Shown: positions 53,132 to 63,364 of the stretch, piece after piece | Layout of the letters: each line of letters begins with the position of its first letter | Numbering within the stretch: position 1 is the first letter of the stretch | NCBI GenBank assembly: GCA_019925095.2 | Contig: CM034388.1 | Coordinates: 31,750,934 to 31,814,933 of the forward strand | DNA length: 64,000 nt | From: Dendrolimus kikuchii | Lineage: Eukaryota > Arthropoda > Insecta > Lepidoptera > Lasiocampidae | Direction: 5' to 3' | Position numbers and translations under genes: made by a program | Notes under the pieces: model-generated | Databases searched by the model: none | Told to the model about the DNA's origin: nothing | Seen by the model: only the letters and a program-made list of their open reading frames with translations

Positions 53132-53699
53132 CCGTGCAGGAACGGAGAAAGAATACAATTTCCTGCGGACGGGCGGCCTGTCGTAAGAGGCGACTTAACA
53201 ACCCACAGCCAGGTGGTAGGGCATTTACCCGACTGGATGGCTACCACCCCTGGTCTAACGGCCTCTGTGGTTGAGCGGGCTAAGCCTTTGCCGGCCTACC
53301 TCACTGCAACGCAGAGGCTCCGGGTTCGATTCCTGGTATAGTAAATTTCGGAAAACGTCTTTTCTCCGTTATTTACTATGGTCTGGGTGTCTGGGATCGG
53401 CCCCAGAGTAGTCCGTTGTATATTACCCATAACACAAGCGTAACTTGCTTAATTTGGGGATATACAATGTGTGTGTTTGTCTGCCGATTATTATTATTAT
53501 CTTATTATTATTATTAAAGTATGTCGCTATAACAACCTTGAGTTGTGTTCCGGCATTAGTGACCAGGTTCCAGTTTCCCTTAAGAGAGCAGCAGCGCATT
53601 TATAGCAACTTTGGTGTTGCAAATGTCCATAGGCGATGGTAACCGCTTTCTATCAAATAGGCCGTCTGCCTGTCTGCTGATCTCCGGCAATAAAAAAAA
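53132..53699 (+). mobile_element. RepA copy A15, split by a SINE
   Basis: 5' part 53132-53258 and 3' part 53516-53699 join seamlessly at GGTCTAA|AGTATG, ending CGGCAATAAAAAAAA. Confidence 0.9.
53259..53515 (+). mobile_element. tRNA-derived SINE, type 1, copy 4 (most intact)
   Basis: CGGCCTCTGTGGTTGAGCGG (A box), GGGTTCGATTCCTGG (B box, about 53322), body to TGTGTGTTTGTCTGCCGATT and (ATT)n tail. Inserted in RepA copy A15. Confidence 0.88.
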
Positions 53700-53704
53700 A
53701 CGCA

Positions 53705-54305
53705 CAAGTACCTTGGTGTTGGTAGACCAATTATCTAATATTTTTGAAGAAAAATCAATTTTTTAAAGCACTAGAACACAAATACGCTCGTGCTTTTGTC
53801 TAATTTAACAGACGTTTTTGATGATACTGGCATGGAGGTACGTATGTGTTGGAATCGAGCACTAGGGCCGCAGCGGGAGCTTATCAGGAGCAAACCGAAA
53901 AATTAATAGTCATGCCTGGTCTGGCCATTCTTGCGCCTCCAGAGTCTACGCCCTGGGCCTGGGCACCGGTGGCACCGCCCTATTTACGGCACTACCGTAG
54001 AAGTGGTACCTATGTAATAAATAGTCAACTTAAATTACGTATTAAGACGGATTAGAGACGTATGTTCGTTTAATGAAGTTAGTGACAAGTGACAAAACGG
54101 CTTTAGTATGGTAGCTAAAGTCAATCTAAATCAATAATTTACCAACAATTACTGTTACTATATTATTGCTTAGTTTTAAAATATAATATTACAAACAGAA
54201 CCAAATGTAGCAATAGATAAATTGGTCACGGTCAAACGAGGTCTTGAAACAAGTTACGTCACGAGTACTTATCACTCTAATATGTTCCATAAATTCAAAC
54301 GTTTG
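53705..54305. other. Nothing recognised
   Basis: AT-rich upstream or intron sequence of gene C. A GC-rich patch at 53860-54000 (GCCGCAGCGGGAGCTTATC, GGGCCTGGGCACCGGTGGC) could be an old element. Confidence 0.35.
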
Positions 54306-54312
54306 TCTGTGA

Positions 54313-54383
54313 GCATCGGTGGTTCAGTGGTAGAATGCTCGCCTGCCACGCGGGCGGCCCGGGTTCGATTCCCGGCCGATGCA
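54313..54383 (+). tRNA. tRNA-Gly (anticodon GCC)
   Basis: 71 nt with a complete cloverleaf: acceptor GCATCGG paired with CCGATGC, D-arm with A box TGGTTCAGTGGTAG, anticodon GCC at 54345-54347, T-arm with B box GGTTCGATTCC, discriminator A. A run of seven T (54387-54393) follows as a Pol III terminator. It lies on the strand opposite gene C, probably inside a 5' intron of that gene. There is no poly(A) or SINE tail, so this is a true gene. Confidence 0.97.
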
Positions 54384-54707
54384 ATACTTTTTTTCGCGGT
54401 CAATGAAATAAACTTTTTTTTACACTTTTTTAATACTTTAGACGGTGATACAGTATCTACACTCAGTTAATAATACCATAATATGGAGGTACTATGTACA
54501 ATATAATAACAACGCTAACATTATTTAATTTATTAATCGAATTGTATCTAATAGATGATTCGATACAAGTTGTTACATGGGTATTTATTTTAATTTTGAA
54601 GTAACAAAGTATTTTATTGTTGGTTTTATTAAAATTTATTTATTTCTTTTACTAATTAAATATTACATAAGTGGAATTAGTTTTATTAATTACTATTTTT
54701 ATTTATA

Positions 54708-55066
54708 AGAGAGTTGGTCTGAAAGAGAGTGTCGGGGTGAAGGTAAGGAAAGGAATGCTCCGGTGGTTCGGACATGTAGAAAGAATGCATGATGAAAGAA
54801 TGACTAAACAGATATACAATGCAAAAGTGGATGGATGCAGAAGTCGTGGAAGGCCACGACACACCTTCCATGATCAAATTGATCGTGTACTAGCAGAAGG
54901 TGATGTCAGGAGCCTTAAGAACAGACGAGCGTGCATGACAAGAGCTATGAATGTCAAAGAAGCAAGTGAGGCGTGTAAGAATACGCCTGAATGGCGCTCT
55001 GTTGTTCGTGCCTACCCCGCAAGGGAACTGGCGTGAAGTTATGTAAGTATGTATGTATGTATGTAA
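54708..55066 (+). mobile_element. LINE-T fragment T26
   Basis: Open frame RVGLKESVGVKVRKGMLRWF to the stop; tail GTATGTATGTATGTATG. Confidence 0.87.
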
Positions 55067-55290
55067 AATTGAATCGTTTTGGTCTTACGCCAAAAGGAAG
55101 GTTTGCACTGAAAACCAGCGTTGTGTGGGATATAATTCCGGCACAGCAATATGCTGAGTGCAAACCTTGTTTGCTGAAAATGCGGCGTACAAATTCTCAA
55201 AATATGCTTTGTGTATAATAATGTATAAGGAATGTAATTACGTCGCTATTTCTTCAAATAAAGTTTTACTTTCTTTCTTTCTTCTTATTG
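55067..55290 (+). mobile_element. Unnamed LINE 3' end
   Basis: Frame FGLTPKGRFALKTSVVWDII and YAECKPCLLKMRR, a stop near 55218, AATAAA at 55258 and a TTTC-rich tail. Resembles retrotransposon 3' ends. Confidence 0.35.
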
Positions 55291-55472
55291 TTTGTTTTCT
55301 TTTTTAATTAATGAAATTTAAATTTATGTATGAAATGATATTATCCAATCAATTGGGATGTATTGTAAATTTTACGTTTAAGATTAAGAATGTACCATTA
55401 GGGCAGGCGGCGCACTAGGCAGCCTGGCTGCGGCATTCGAAATATTGTGAAGTCAATTTCAGCAGGCTAGGC

Positions 55473-55597
55473 AGTTCACGTCAGTTCCCTTGCGGGGTAG
55501 GCACGAACAACAGAGCGCCATTCAGGCTTATTCTTACACACCTCACTTGCTTCTTTGACATTCATAACTCTTGTCATGCACGCTCGTCTGTTCTTCC
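55473..55597 (-). mobile_element. LINE-T fragment T27
   Basis: Lacks the CATA tail; CAGTTCACGTCAGTTCCCTT to CGCTCGTCTGTTCTT. Confidence 0.75.
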
Positions 55598-55965
55598 TAT
55601 ATAGTTACCTACGTATTTGTTTCTCACGGAACTAAACTTTACAGAAATAAACAACTGCTTACTTAATCATCGATAATGATGACGTGTAATTTTTTTGTTA
55701 GTAATTAGTCCGATTTCCTTTTGCTGGTCAGACCGAACGGATGCCAGCGAGGCCGCCCTCTTTAGCAAAATACGGTCGATTGGCCGAAATAGAATAATCC
55801 AAATTATACCTATTATTGTTATAAATTAATGATATAATTCGTAGGACCTTCAAAATTGATAGAAATCGGGAAAAACCAAGATTCGCGTGGCGATAGTCGC
55901 AGTCGGTCGGAGCGCTTCTAACTGGGTCAGATAGATATCACGCTTCTTACAAATGCTGCGATTAC

Positions 55966-56262
55966 AAGTCGTGGTAGCGTAATGGCTGCCGCACGCGTCC
56001 CAAAATCAAAGGGCGCGGGTTCGATCCTGGCCGGAACGCATGCACCGCTTAGGCAGTTTTCGGACCTAATGTGCATATTGTTACAATTACCAAGTGCTAA
56101 CAACTGTGAAGAAAAACATCGTGCATACTGAGATAACCGATGTGTCAAACCTGCCAAGCCGCCTTGGAGAAACGTGGCGGGTATACTGTCCGTTTCCCTA
56201 TAATCTGAGGCCCGAGCCCAGCAGTGGGACATTTATGAGCTGTTATTATAATTATATATTGC
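55966..56262 (+). mobile_element. tRNA-derived SINE, type 2, copy 2
   Basis: TCGTGGTAGCGTAATGG (A-box region), GGGTTCGATCCTGGCC (B box) and the tail GAGCCCAGCAGTGGGACATT. Reverse of 6800-7085. Confidence 0.75.
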
Positions 56263-56485
56263 AATTTTTATGTATAGATGCAGATCGTACTCCAATATGA
56301 TGGCTTCTACGCACTGTAGTATGTATTATGTGTTAGCTCACCTACTTCATTGCAATGCAGGGGTTCTGGGTTCGATTCCTAGTATAGTATGGCATCTAAG
56401 TGTCGATGGAATCGAGTGTGTTGTACATATTCATAAGACGAGCGTATGTTACAGTCAGTAAGTAGCATAGTTGTTTAAAGTCTAA

Positions 56486-56731
56486 ACAACCCACAGTCAG
56501 GTGGTAGGGTATTTGCTCGACTGGCTGGCGACCACCCCTGGTCTAGAGTATGCCGCCATAACAACCTTGTGTTGTGTTCCGGCATTAGTGACCAGGTTCC
56601 AGTCTCCCTTAAGAGAGCAGCAGCGCATTTGTAGCACCTTTGGTGTTGCAAATGTTCATAGGCGATGGTAACCGCTTTCCATCCAGTGGGCCGTCTGCCT
56701 GTCTGCTGAACTCCTGCAATAAAAAAAAAAG
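56486..56731 (+). mobile_element. RepA copy A16
   Basis: 5' truncated at AACAACCCACAGTCAGGTGG, ends CTGCAATAAAAAAAAAA. Confidence 0.86.
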
Positions 56732-56958
56732 TTAATAGATAATTTTGTTATATACCCTCTTATTTCTAAACGATATACAAACGACCATTTCCTTAATTCG
56801 ATAGTAATGTTATATTTTAATTTATTCTGTGTTTAGCGTCTGTTGTATAGAGTAGTTGTCCATAATTTACAATAATTTTGTTACAATATTTACTTTTTGT
56901 ATAATGTGATAATTGTGTAGATTATAATTCAAAATGTCTTAATTGTATATAGACGTTG

Positions 56959-57272
56959 ATCCGTGCAGGAACGGAGAAAGAATACAATTTCCTGCGGCCG
57001 GGCGGCCTGTCGTAAGAGGCGACTTAACAACCCATAGCCAGGTGGTAGGGCATTTGCCCGACTGGATGGCTACCACCCCTGGTCTAAAGTATGTCGCCAT
57101 AACAACCTTGAGTTGTGTTCCGGCATAAGTGACCAGGTTCCAGTTTCCCATAAGAGAGCAGCAGCGCATTTGCAGCAACTTGGCGTTGCAAATGTCCATA
57201 GGCGATGGTAACCGCTTTCCATCAAGTGGGCCGTCTGCCTGTCTGCTGATTTCATGCAATAAAAAAAAAAAC
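56959..57272 (+). mobile_element. RepA copy A17 (near full length)
   Basis: ATCCGTGCAGGAACGGAG to ATGCAATAAAAAAAAAA; two RepA copies lie within 800 bp in the same orientation. Confidence 0.88.
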
Positions 57273-57678
57273 AGGACGGTATTCACTACATTTTGTTTCC
57301 ATGTTGGCAGACGCGATAGATTTATACTGTGTTCGGCTTATTTTATTGCATATAAAACTTTAACTATAATATATTATAAAATATCTTATATAAAATATTA
57401 TCGGAAATATCCAAACAATAATGTATTAAATTCTTGTCATGCATAACCCTTTAATTCAAATAGTTTATCAATGACTTCAACTTGCTATCGGTTGTGCCAA
57501 TTGCTATGTTTCTTAAACTGTTAAATTGTTGGAGGGATGGCGAGGTGTTCTAAAAGTGCTCGTCGAGTGTTAAAATTAGTGACTGCAATGTGTTAAAACC
57601 GGTTCTCTTCTTATACAGTATTGTGACCAGTTGCTGTTCTTTTACTATCATAAACCCTTCTGAGTTATTGCAAGTATT

Positions 57679-58038
57679 ACATACATACATACATACATAA
57701 CTTCACGCTAGTTCCCTTGCGGGGTAGGCACGAACAACAGAGTGCCATTTAGGCTTATTCTTACACACCTCTCTTGCTTCTTTGACATTCATAACTCTTG
57801 TCATGCAAGCTCGTCTGTTCTTAAGGCTTCTGACATCACGTTCTGCTAGTACACGATCAATTTGATCATGGAAGGTGTGTCGTGGCCTTCCACGACTTCT
57901 GCATCCATCCACTTTTGCATTGTATATCTGTTTAGTCATTCTTTCCACATGCCCGAACACCACCGGAGCATTCCTTTCCTTACCTTCACCCCGACACTCT
58001 CTTTCAGACCAACTCTCTTTCTTACTTCGGTATTACGA
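57679..58038 (-). mobile_element. LINE-T fragment T28
   Basis: Duplication TGCAAGTATTACA at both ends (about 57669 and 58046). Confidence 0.9.
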
Positions 58039-58213
58039 AGTAGTATGCAAGTATTACACGTAATTTATTTGGATTGGAGATGTAAGATTTGTTACTGTGT
58101 TAATCTGCCGATTAGTTATTATTGCTGCAAGCAATATAACTGTTCAAAAAGGCCTTAAAATTTGACCTTGTTAAGATTTATTTTATACTTTTGTTAAATT
58201 ACTGAAAATTACT

Positions 58214-58539
58214 ACTTGCGGGGTAGGCACGATCAGCAGAGCGCCATTCAGGCTTATTCTTACACACCTCACTTGCTTCTTTTACATTCATAACTCTTGT
58301 CATGCACGCTCGTCTGTTCTTAAGGCTCCTGAAATCACCTTCTGCTAGTACACGTTCAATTTGATCATGGAAGGCTTGTCGTGGCCTTCCACGACTTCTG
58401 CATCCATCCACTTTTGCATTGTATATCTGTTTAGTCATTCTTTCTTCACCCCGACACTCTCTTTCAGACCAACTCTCTTTCTTACTTCAGTATTACGAAC
58501 GCGGTCCGCGAGCGTCATTCCGCAGATTTTGCGCAAATT
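58214..58539 (-). mobile_element. LINE-T fragment T29
   Basis: No CATA tail; CTTGCGGGGTAGGCACGATC to CATTCCGCAGATTTTGCGC, with an internal deletion. Confidence 0.82.
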
Positions 58540-58549
58540 CATATATAAC

Positions 58550-59190
58550 CTTAAAATTAAGTCTATTACTTGTTCTATGTACACTAGGTACCCTTATATT
58601 ACTGTAAGATCACAATCAAACCTCGTTGAAGGAGTTTTTGGCGGGAACTGAAAAGAGATGTTGTGCAGTGCAGTTTTATTTTCTAAAAATGTGTAAAAGT
58701 ACTCTAAAATGAACAATAATTCTATAAAAATTGATAGTTTTTGAGTAGTAATTATGTGTTTTTGTGAGAAATGTGAACTGTATAGGCAAATGTATTTATA
58801 TTAATGATTGTAGCCTACAATACAACTGCGCCTGGCTTAAAGGCCTAGTTGCCAAGCCTTAAACATAAAAAAAAACCTCGTTGAATGTAGGATAAGGTGA
58901 TACCAAACAATAGGTTTACGTAAAGCGTAGATATAATTAAAGTTGCGGCGCATTGGAACGATGAAGTCACTAAGTCACGCGCCCTGCGCCCTGCGCTCAC
59001 TAGGGGAAACACTGAGGTCGGAGAGCGGCGCACGCGCAGCCGCCTAAGGACACGGCTCATCTAGTAGACACCTTATTATTTGGGTGGATGATTCAAACAT
59101 GTTACAATAAATAGGTAAACACGTTAAAATACCACCTAACTTTTAAAATATCATCATGGACAATACTAAAATGCAGCAGTCAGTATACTG
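58550..59190. other. Nothing recognised
   Basis: Mostly AT-rich; a GC-rich patch at 58975-59045 (CGCGCCCTGCGCCCTGCGC, GGCGCACGCGCAGCCGCC) has no assignable function. Confidence 0.35.
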
Positions 59191-59191
59191 G

Positions 59192-59222
59192 CCAAATTCA
59201 AAAGTTTTTATTCAAAGTAATT
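59192..59222 (-). mobile_element. LINE-C tail remnant
   Basis: CAAATTCAAAAGTTTTTATTC is the LINE-C 3' terminus, next to the TAA tract used by the R4-like element. Confidence 0.5.
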
Positions 59223-59243
59223 ATATAATAATAATAATAATAA

Positions 59244-60530
59244 TTCATCGAGCCTTCAACAGCTGGGTTATGCCCGTGTTAGCATACTCCTTTGGCATAC
59301 TTAGGTGGACCCAAACGGAGCTGGACGCCCTAGATCGAAGAGTCCGTTGCCTACTGACAAAATATCGTATGCATCATCCACGTTCATCAGTAATGAGATT
59401 GTACATCTCGCGAAGATGTGGAGGCCGAGGCTTTCTAAATGCCAAAGATCTGCATAATCGCGAGGTGAACAATCTCAGGGCATATTTCCTTAAGATGGAC
59501 GTGGGCTTGCATAAAGATGTTGTGGCAGTAGACAAAGGTCTTACCATGCTCTCGTTGGCTAAAGAGAATTGGTGCAATCTGGCAGTACTGAGCGCCTCCG
59601 ACCGCATCAACGTATGGAAGAGCAAGGAGCTGCATGGTAGGTTTTATCGGGCCTTAACAGGGCCCGATGTAGACCTGTCAGCGTCGGTAAACTGGCTACG
59701 GTTCGGTAACCTCTTTGGAGAAACCGAAGGTTTTGTCTTTGCAATTATGGACGAAGTTATTAAGACGAATAACTACCGAAAATATATCCTGAAGGATGGC
59801 ACCTTGGACATCTGTCGGGCATGTCATCGCCCAGGTGAATCCCTCAGGCATATTGTTTCCGGCTGTTCACATCTTTCTAACGGCGAATACTTGCACAGAC
59901 ATAACCTCGTAGCCAGGATTATCCACCAGCAACTTGCCCTTCGATACGGTCTTGTGGAAACGGAGGTGCCTTATTACCAGTACTCGCCGGAGCCAGTTCT
60001 TGAAAACAGTCGTGCCACGCTCTACTGGGATCGATCAGTTATCACGGACAGGACTATTGTAGCCAATAAGCCTGATATCGTGATAATAGATCGATCTGCG
60101 CGACGAGCAATACTCGTTGACATCAGTATCCCGCATGACGATAACCTTGTAAAGAAAGAAAAAGAAAAACTAAGTAAGTACTTAGATCTTGCTCACGAGG
60201 TTACCGCTATGTGGCGTCTGGAGTCAACGAGCATTGTGCCGATAGTTGTCACCGTCAACGGTCTTATAGCGAAAAGCCTCGACTGTCATCTAGAGAGGCT
60301 TTCACTGGGAGGCTGGGTGAAGGGCCAGATACAGAAGGCAGCACTCTTGGACACGGCACGGATTGTGAGAAGGTTCCTGTCTCTGGAGCCCTAACCACCG
60401 GTAGTTTGGACCCTAGGCCCCGCTGGCGGTGATCTGCAAGATTTTATATTTTTTTTTATTGAATATATATTTTATTTTTGATGTATTTTTATAAAAGAAT
60501 AGTGTTATTTATTTTTTTATAAAAAAATGT
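59244..60530 (+). mobile_element. R4/Dong-like LINE, 5'-truncated, with open pol C-terminus
   Basis: Follows a (TAA)n tract at 59224-59243. The open frame runs to the stop at 60392-60394 (about 380 codons). It shows MPVLAYSFGILRWTQTELDA and HHPRSSVMRLYISRRCGGRG (post-RT region), a CCHC-type zinc knuckle CRACHRPGESLRHIVSGCSH, then KPDIVIIDRSARRAILVDIS, the PD-(D/E)XK core of the restriction-like endonuclease found in R2, R4, Dong and related elements. No internal stop, so the insertion is fairly young. The reverse transcriptase itself is missing. Confidence 0.85.
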
Positions 60531-60917
60531 CTACTTTTTATATGCATTGGTCTCTTATTTATTTAAATTATTAAGAGGTAAATTATTGACCCCAGGAGTA
60601 TTAGCTGAAATCAAACTGAAAGTTCCAGCGAATTTTGTGCTGAGACGTAGGCAGTCACCAATGTTCGTAGTACCATATGGCAGGACCAACTTGCTTTGTA
60701 GGCGCCGATGACACAGGCCTTGCGAACATTGAACAAGATATGTCAACAAATCGACATTTTATCTGTACTGGGACTGAATTCACAAGTACTGCCTATTATA
60801 TTATATGTTATGACGACTGAATTTGTATATATATATCTATAGTATATTATGTATACCACGCGATCGTATTGGTGGCACCTGTAATGATAGCGATGTTTGT
60901 AAGCTAATAAATAAATA

Positions 60918-61735
60918 AGTTAAAATTTCAATTACTTCCTATTCTATGTACACCGCTTCGCAACGTGTTATTGCTGTTAAGGAGAAGAAGTTTTATCCGT
61001 GCAGGAACGGAGAAAGAATACATTTTCCTGCGGCCTGGCGGCCTGTCGTAAGAGGCGACTAAACAACCCACAGCCAGGTGGTAGGGTATTTGCTCGACTG
61101 GATTGCGACCACCCCTGGTCTAGAGTATGCCGCCATAACAACTTTGTGTTGTGTTCCGGCATTAGTGACCAGGTTCCAGTCTCTCTTAAGAGAGCAGCAG
61201 CGCATTTGTAGCACCTTTGGTGTTGCAAATGTCCATAGGCGATGGTAACCGCTTTCCATCAAGTGGGCCGGCTGCCTGTCTGCTGAAATCCTGCAATAAA
61301 AATAAAAAAAAAGAAGCGGCAAGAAACTCCCCAGCAACACGTCGAACTAAAAATTGTCTTTCTTTATATTTCTTATTCAATTTATATCTCAAGCTCTTTT
61401 TTTTATAAGTTTTATACGGAATCATTTTTTGAAGAATTAATAGAGTTGTAGCAAACAGAGCATGCTCAGTAAGACAAAGACAGCAATATATCTTCATAAA
61501 CTCCTTACATGTTTGGCAAGATAAAAACGTTATACAGAAGATAGTATAAGACGCTAGAGCGAGCTGCTATGTAAATGAATTTTTGTCATTTAAGTATTCT
61601 TCAATAGTGTAGTATCCCCTTTTTAGCAAGGTGCTTTTTAATTTGGTTTTTAATTTTGTGAAAGGCAGATCAAACATTTCATTCGGAATCTTATTGAATA
61701 AGCGTATACCAACCCCCAAGAACGACTACAATACT
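60918..61735 (-). mobile_element. LINE-C fragment split by RepA A18
   Basis: CTTCCTATTCTATGTACACC before and AGAAGCGGCAAGAAACTCCC after A18; continues to GTATACCAACCCCCAAGAAC, the decayed ORF end. Confidence 0.8.
60994..61310 (+). mobile_element. RepA copy A18 (near full length)
   Basis: Inserted in LINE-C; AGAAG occurs at both junctions (60986-60990 and about 61311-61315). Confidence 0.87.
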
Positions 61736-61774
61736 TTTTGTAATATAAAAGAATGCCTTTTTTTTTTATTATTA

Positions 61775-62005
61775 TATATATCTCTACGGACTCGAGTTCC
61801 GTACCCTTTTTTAATACTTAATTTCTATGAAAAATTTGAGACTCCATACACGCTTATTGTTTATTTTTGTTAGTGTATGTGACATTATATGTAGTAATTT
61901 TTCTGTTTTGGTGTACCTTAAGAATAACTTATTATATTAATTTATTCTAATTTTAATACTAAACTTATACTAATGTAGAGTGTATCTGTTACATGCTGGT
62001 GTTGT
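61775..62005 (-). repeat. Dispersed ~230 bp repeat, copy 2 (inverted)
   Basis: (ATT)n then ATATCTCTACGGACTCGAGT to TGTATCTGTTACATGCTGGT; mirror of 37612-37845. Confidence 0.75.
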
Positions 62006-62009
62006 GAGG

Positions 62010-62380
62010 AGGTGCATGTGCAGTGTTGGCCTTATATCTATACTTATATATAGTCCTATCTAGTGCCATGTGTGTTGTTTTTTTCTTTTCTGTGCCTGGG
62101 TTATTAATTTTTAGGCTCTTTGTGTGTCTTGGTTTGTTTGTGGAGTGTGTGTGTAATGCAATGCGATGGTAGTGCGCGTTGGTTTGAGTGTGTGTATAAG
62201 TTTTATTGTTAGTTATGTGTTTGTGACTTTGTGTGGCGTTATAATTTATTGTTTAGTTGTTGTGACAAAGATGGCAATATCAGCCTATTACTATGCCTGG
62301 TGTTGAAATTGTGAATATCCCTATATTGTTTATAGGCACATAAATTATTACGAATATAAATTATATTATTAAAAATATAT
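62010..62380. other. GT-rich sequence, nothing recognised
   Basis: Skewed GTGT-containing DNA continuing from the dispersed repeat, possibly part of the same element. Confidence 0.35.
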
Positions 62381-62384
62381 TGAC

Positions 62385-62640
62385 AGGAGAAGCGAGGCGA
62401 GGCCACGTTTGCCCAAGATGGATTATCGGCTTTGATACCTTAACCATCTCGATGTGCAGGTTTCATCACAATGTTTTCCTCCACCGTCAGCACGTGGTAT
62501 TATAACAATGCACATTAGGCTAGAAAACTGCCGAAGTAGAGCATACTTTCCAGATAAGATTCGAACCCACATATCTTTTAAGACACGAGTCTGAGACTAG
62601 AGAGCGTTGCCCACTAAGCTGCCACGGCTTTTTGTATAGG
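62385..62640 (-). mobile_element. tRNA-derived SINE, type 2 variant
   Basis: The minus strand has AAGCCGTGGCAGCTTAGTGG (A-box side) and GGTTCGAAT (B box); the 3' part has CATGTGCATTG-like and CACGTGCTGACGG motifs shared with 6800-7085. Confidence 0.6.
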
Positions 62641-62644
62641 TGAA

Positions 62645-63000
62645 ATAGGTTTCAAATCTACGTTCATTGCAGTTGCGCGGGCGCAGCTGAAATGAACGCG
62701 ACCTGCAGAATTAAGCTCAGTTACATAACACAAGGCGCAGTGATCAGACGCCTACAGAACCACGTTATAAGTTAGTTTTTCGAAATTCGGTGATGGAAAT
62801 TGTTTGTTGATTTGTGAGAAAATATTTTTAACAACAGTACAATGGTGATTGGTTAGTATTACAATATTATAACTACGTAAGCGAATGTTAGTATTAATAA
62901 AATATTAAAAAGGAATAATTGTAAATAATCAAATTAAATAATTAAACATCAAAGTAGATTATAAATGATTTTAAATTAAAATATTTTTTTTTAATAAAAT
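62645..63000. other. Nothing recognised
   Basis: A short GC-rich start (GTTGCGCGGGCGCAGCTGAA), then AT-rich. No exon of gene C found. Confidence 0.35.
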
Positions 63001-63004
63001 TTAA

Positions 63005-63355
63005 TTCTGTAACATACTTCTGTGTTAAACTTATTAAAAAAAAGAACTTGAGATATAAATAGAATAAGAAATGTAAATTATTATAATATAAAATATTGTG
63101 CTGTTTGTGCCTATCCCGCAAGGCAACTGGCGTGAAGCTATGTATGTAGGTATGTAAGAAATATAAAGAAAATCATTTTTTAGCATGACGTGTTGCTGGG
63201 AAGTTTCTTGCCGCTTCTTCTTCTTAACATCAATAACACGTTGCGAAGCGGTATAAATAGAATAGGAAGTAAAATTAAATTTTAACTTTATATTTATGAC
63301 CTTCAAAAAGTGTTCTCCAGTCGAACTTATTTTGAATAAAAACTTTTGAATTTGA
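63005..63355 (+). mobile_element. LINE-C 3' end split by T30
   Basis: TGTAACATACTTCTGTG to TTTTGAATAAAAACTTTTGAA, interrupted by T30. TAAGAAAT occurs on both sides of the insert. Confidence 0.8.
63101..63157 (+). mobile_element. LINE-T micro-fragment T30
   Basis: GCTGTTTGTGCCTATCCCGC to the TATG tail; about 57 bases, diverged. Confidence 0.75.
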
Positions 63356-63364
63356 TAAAAATTT

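Noticed and set aside
53259..53340. tRNA-like segment with A and B boxes
   Set aside because: No complete cloverleaf; it continues into a SINE body with an (ATT)n tail and has three sister copies. Same for 19876, 21986, 26840, 55966 and 62385.
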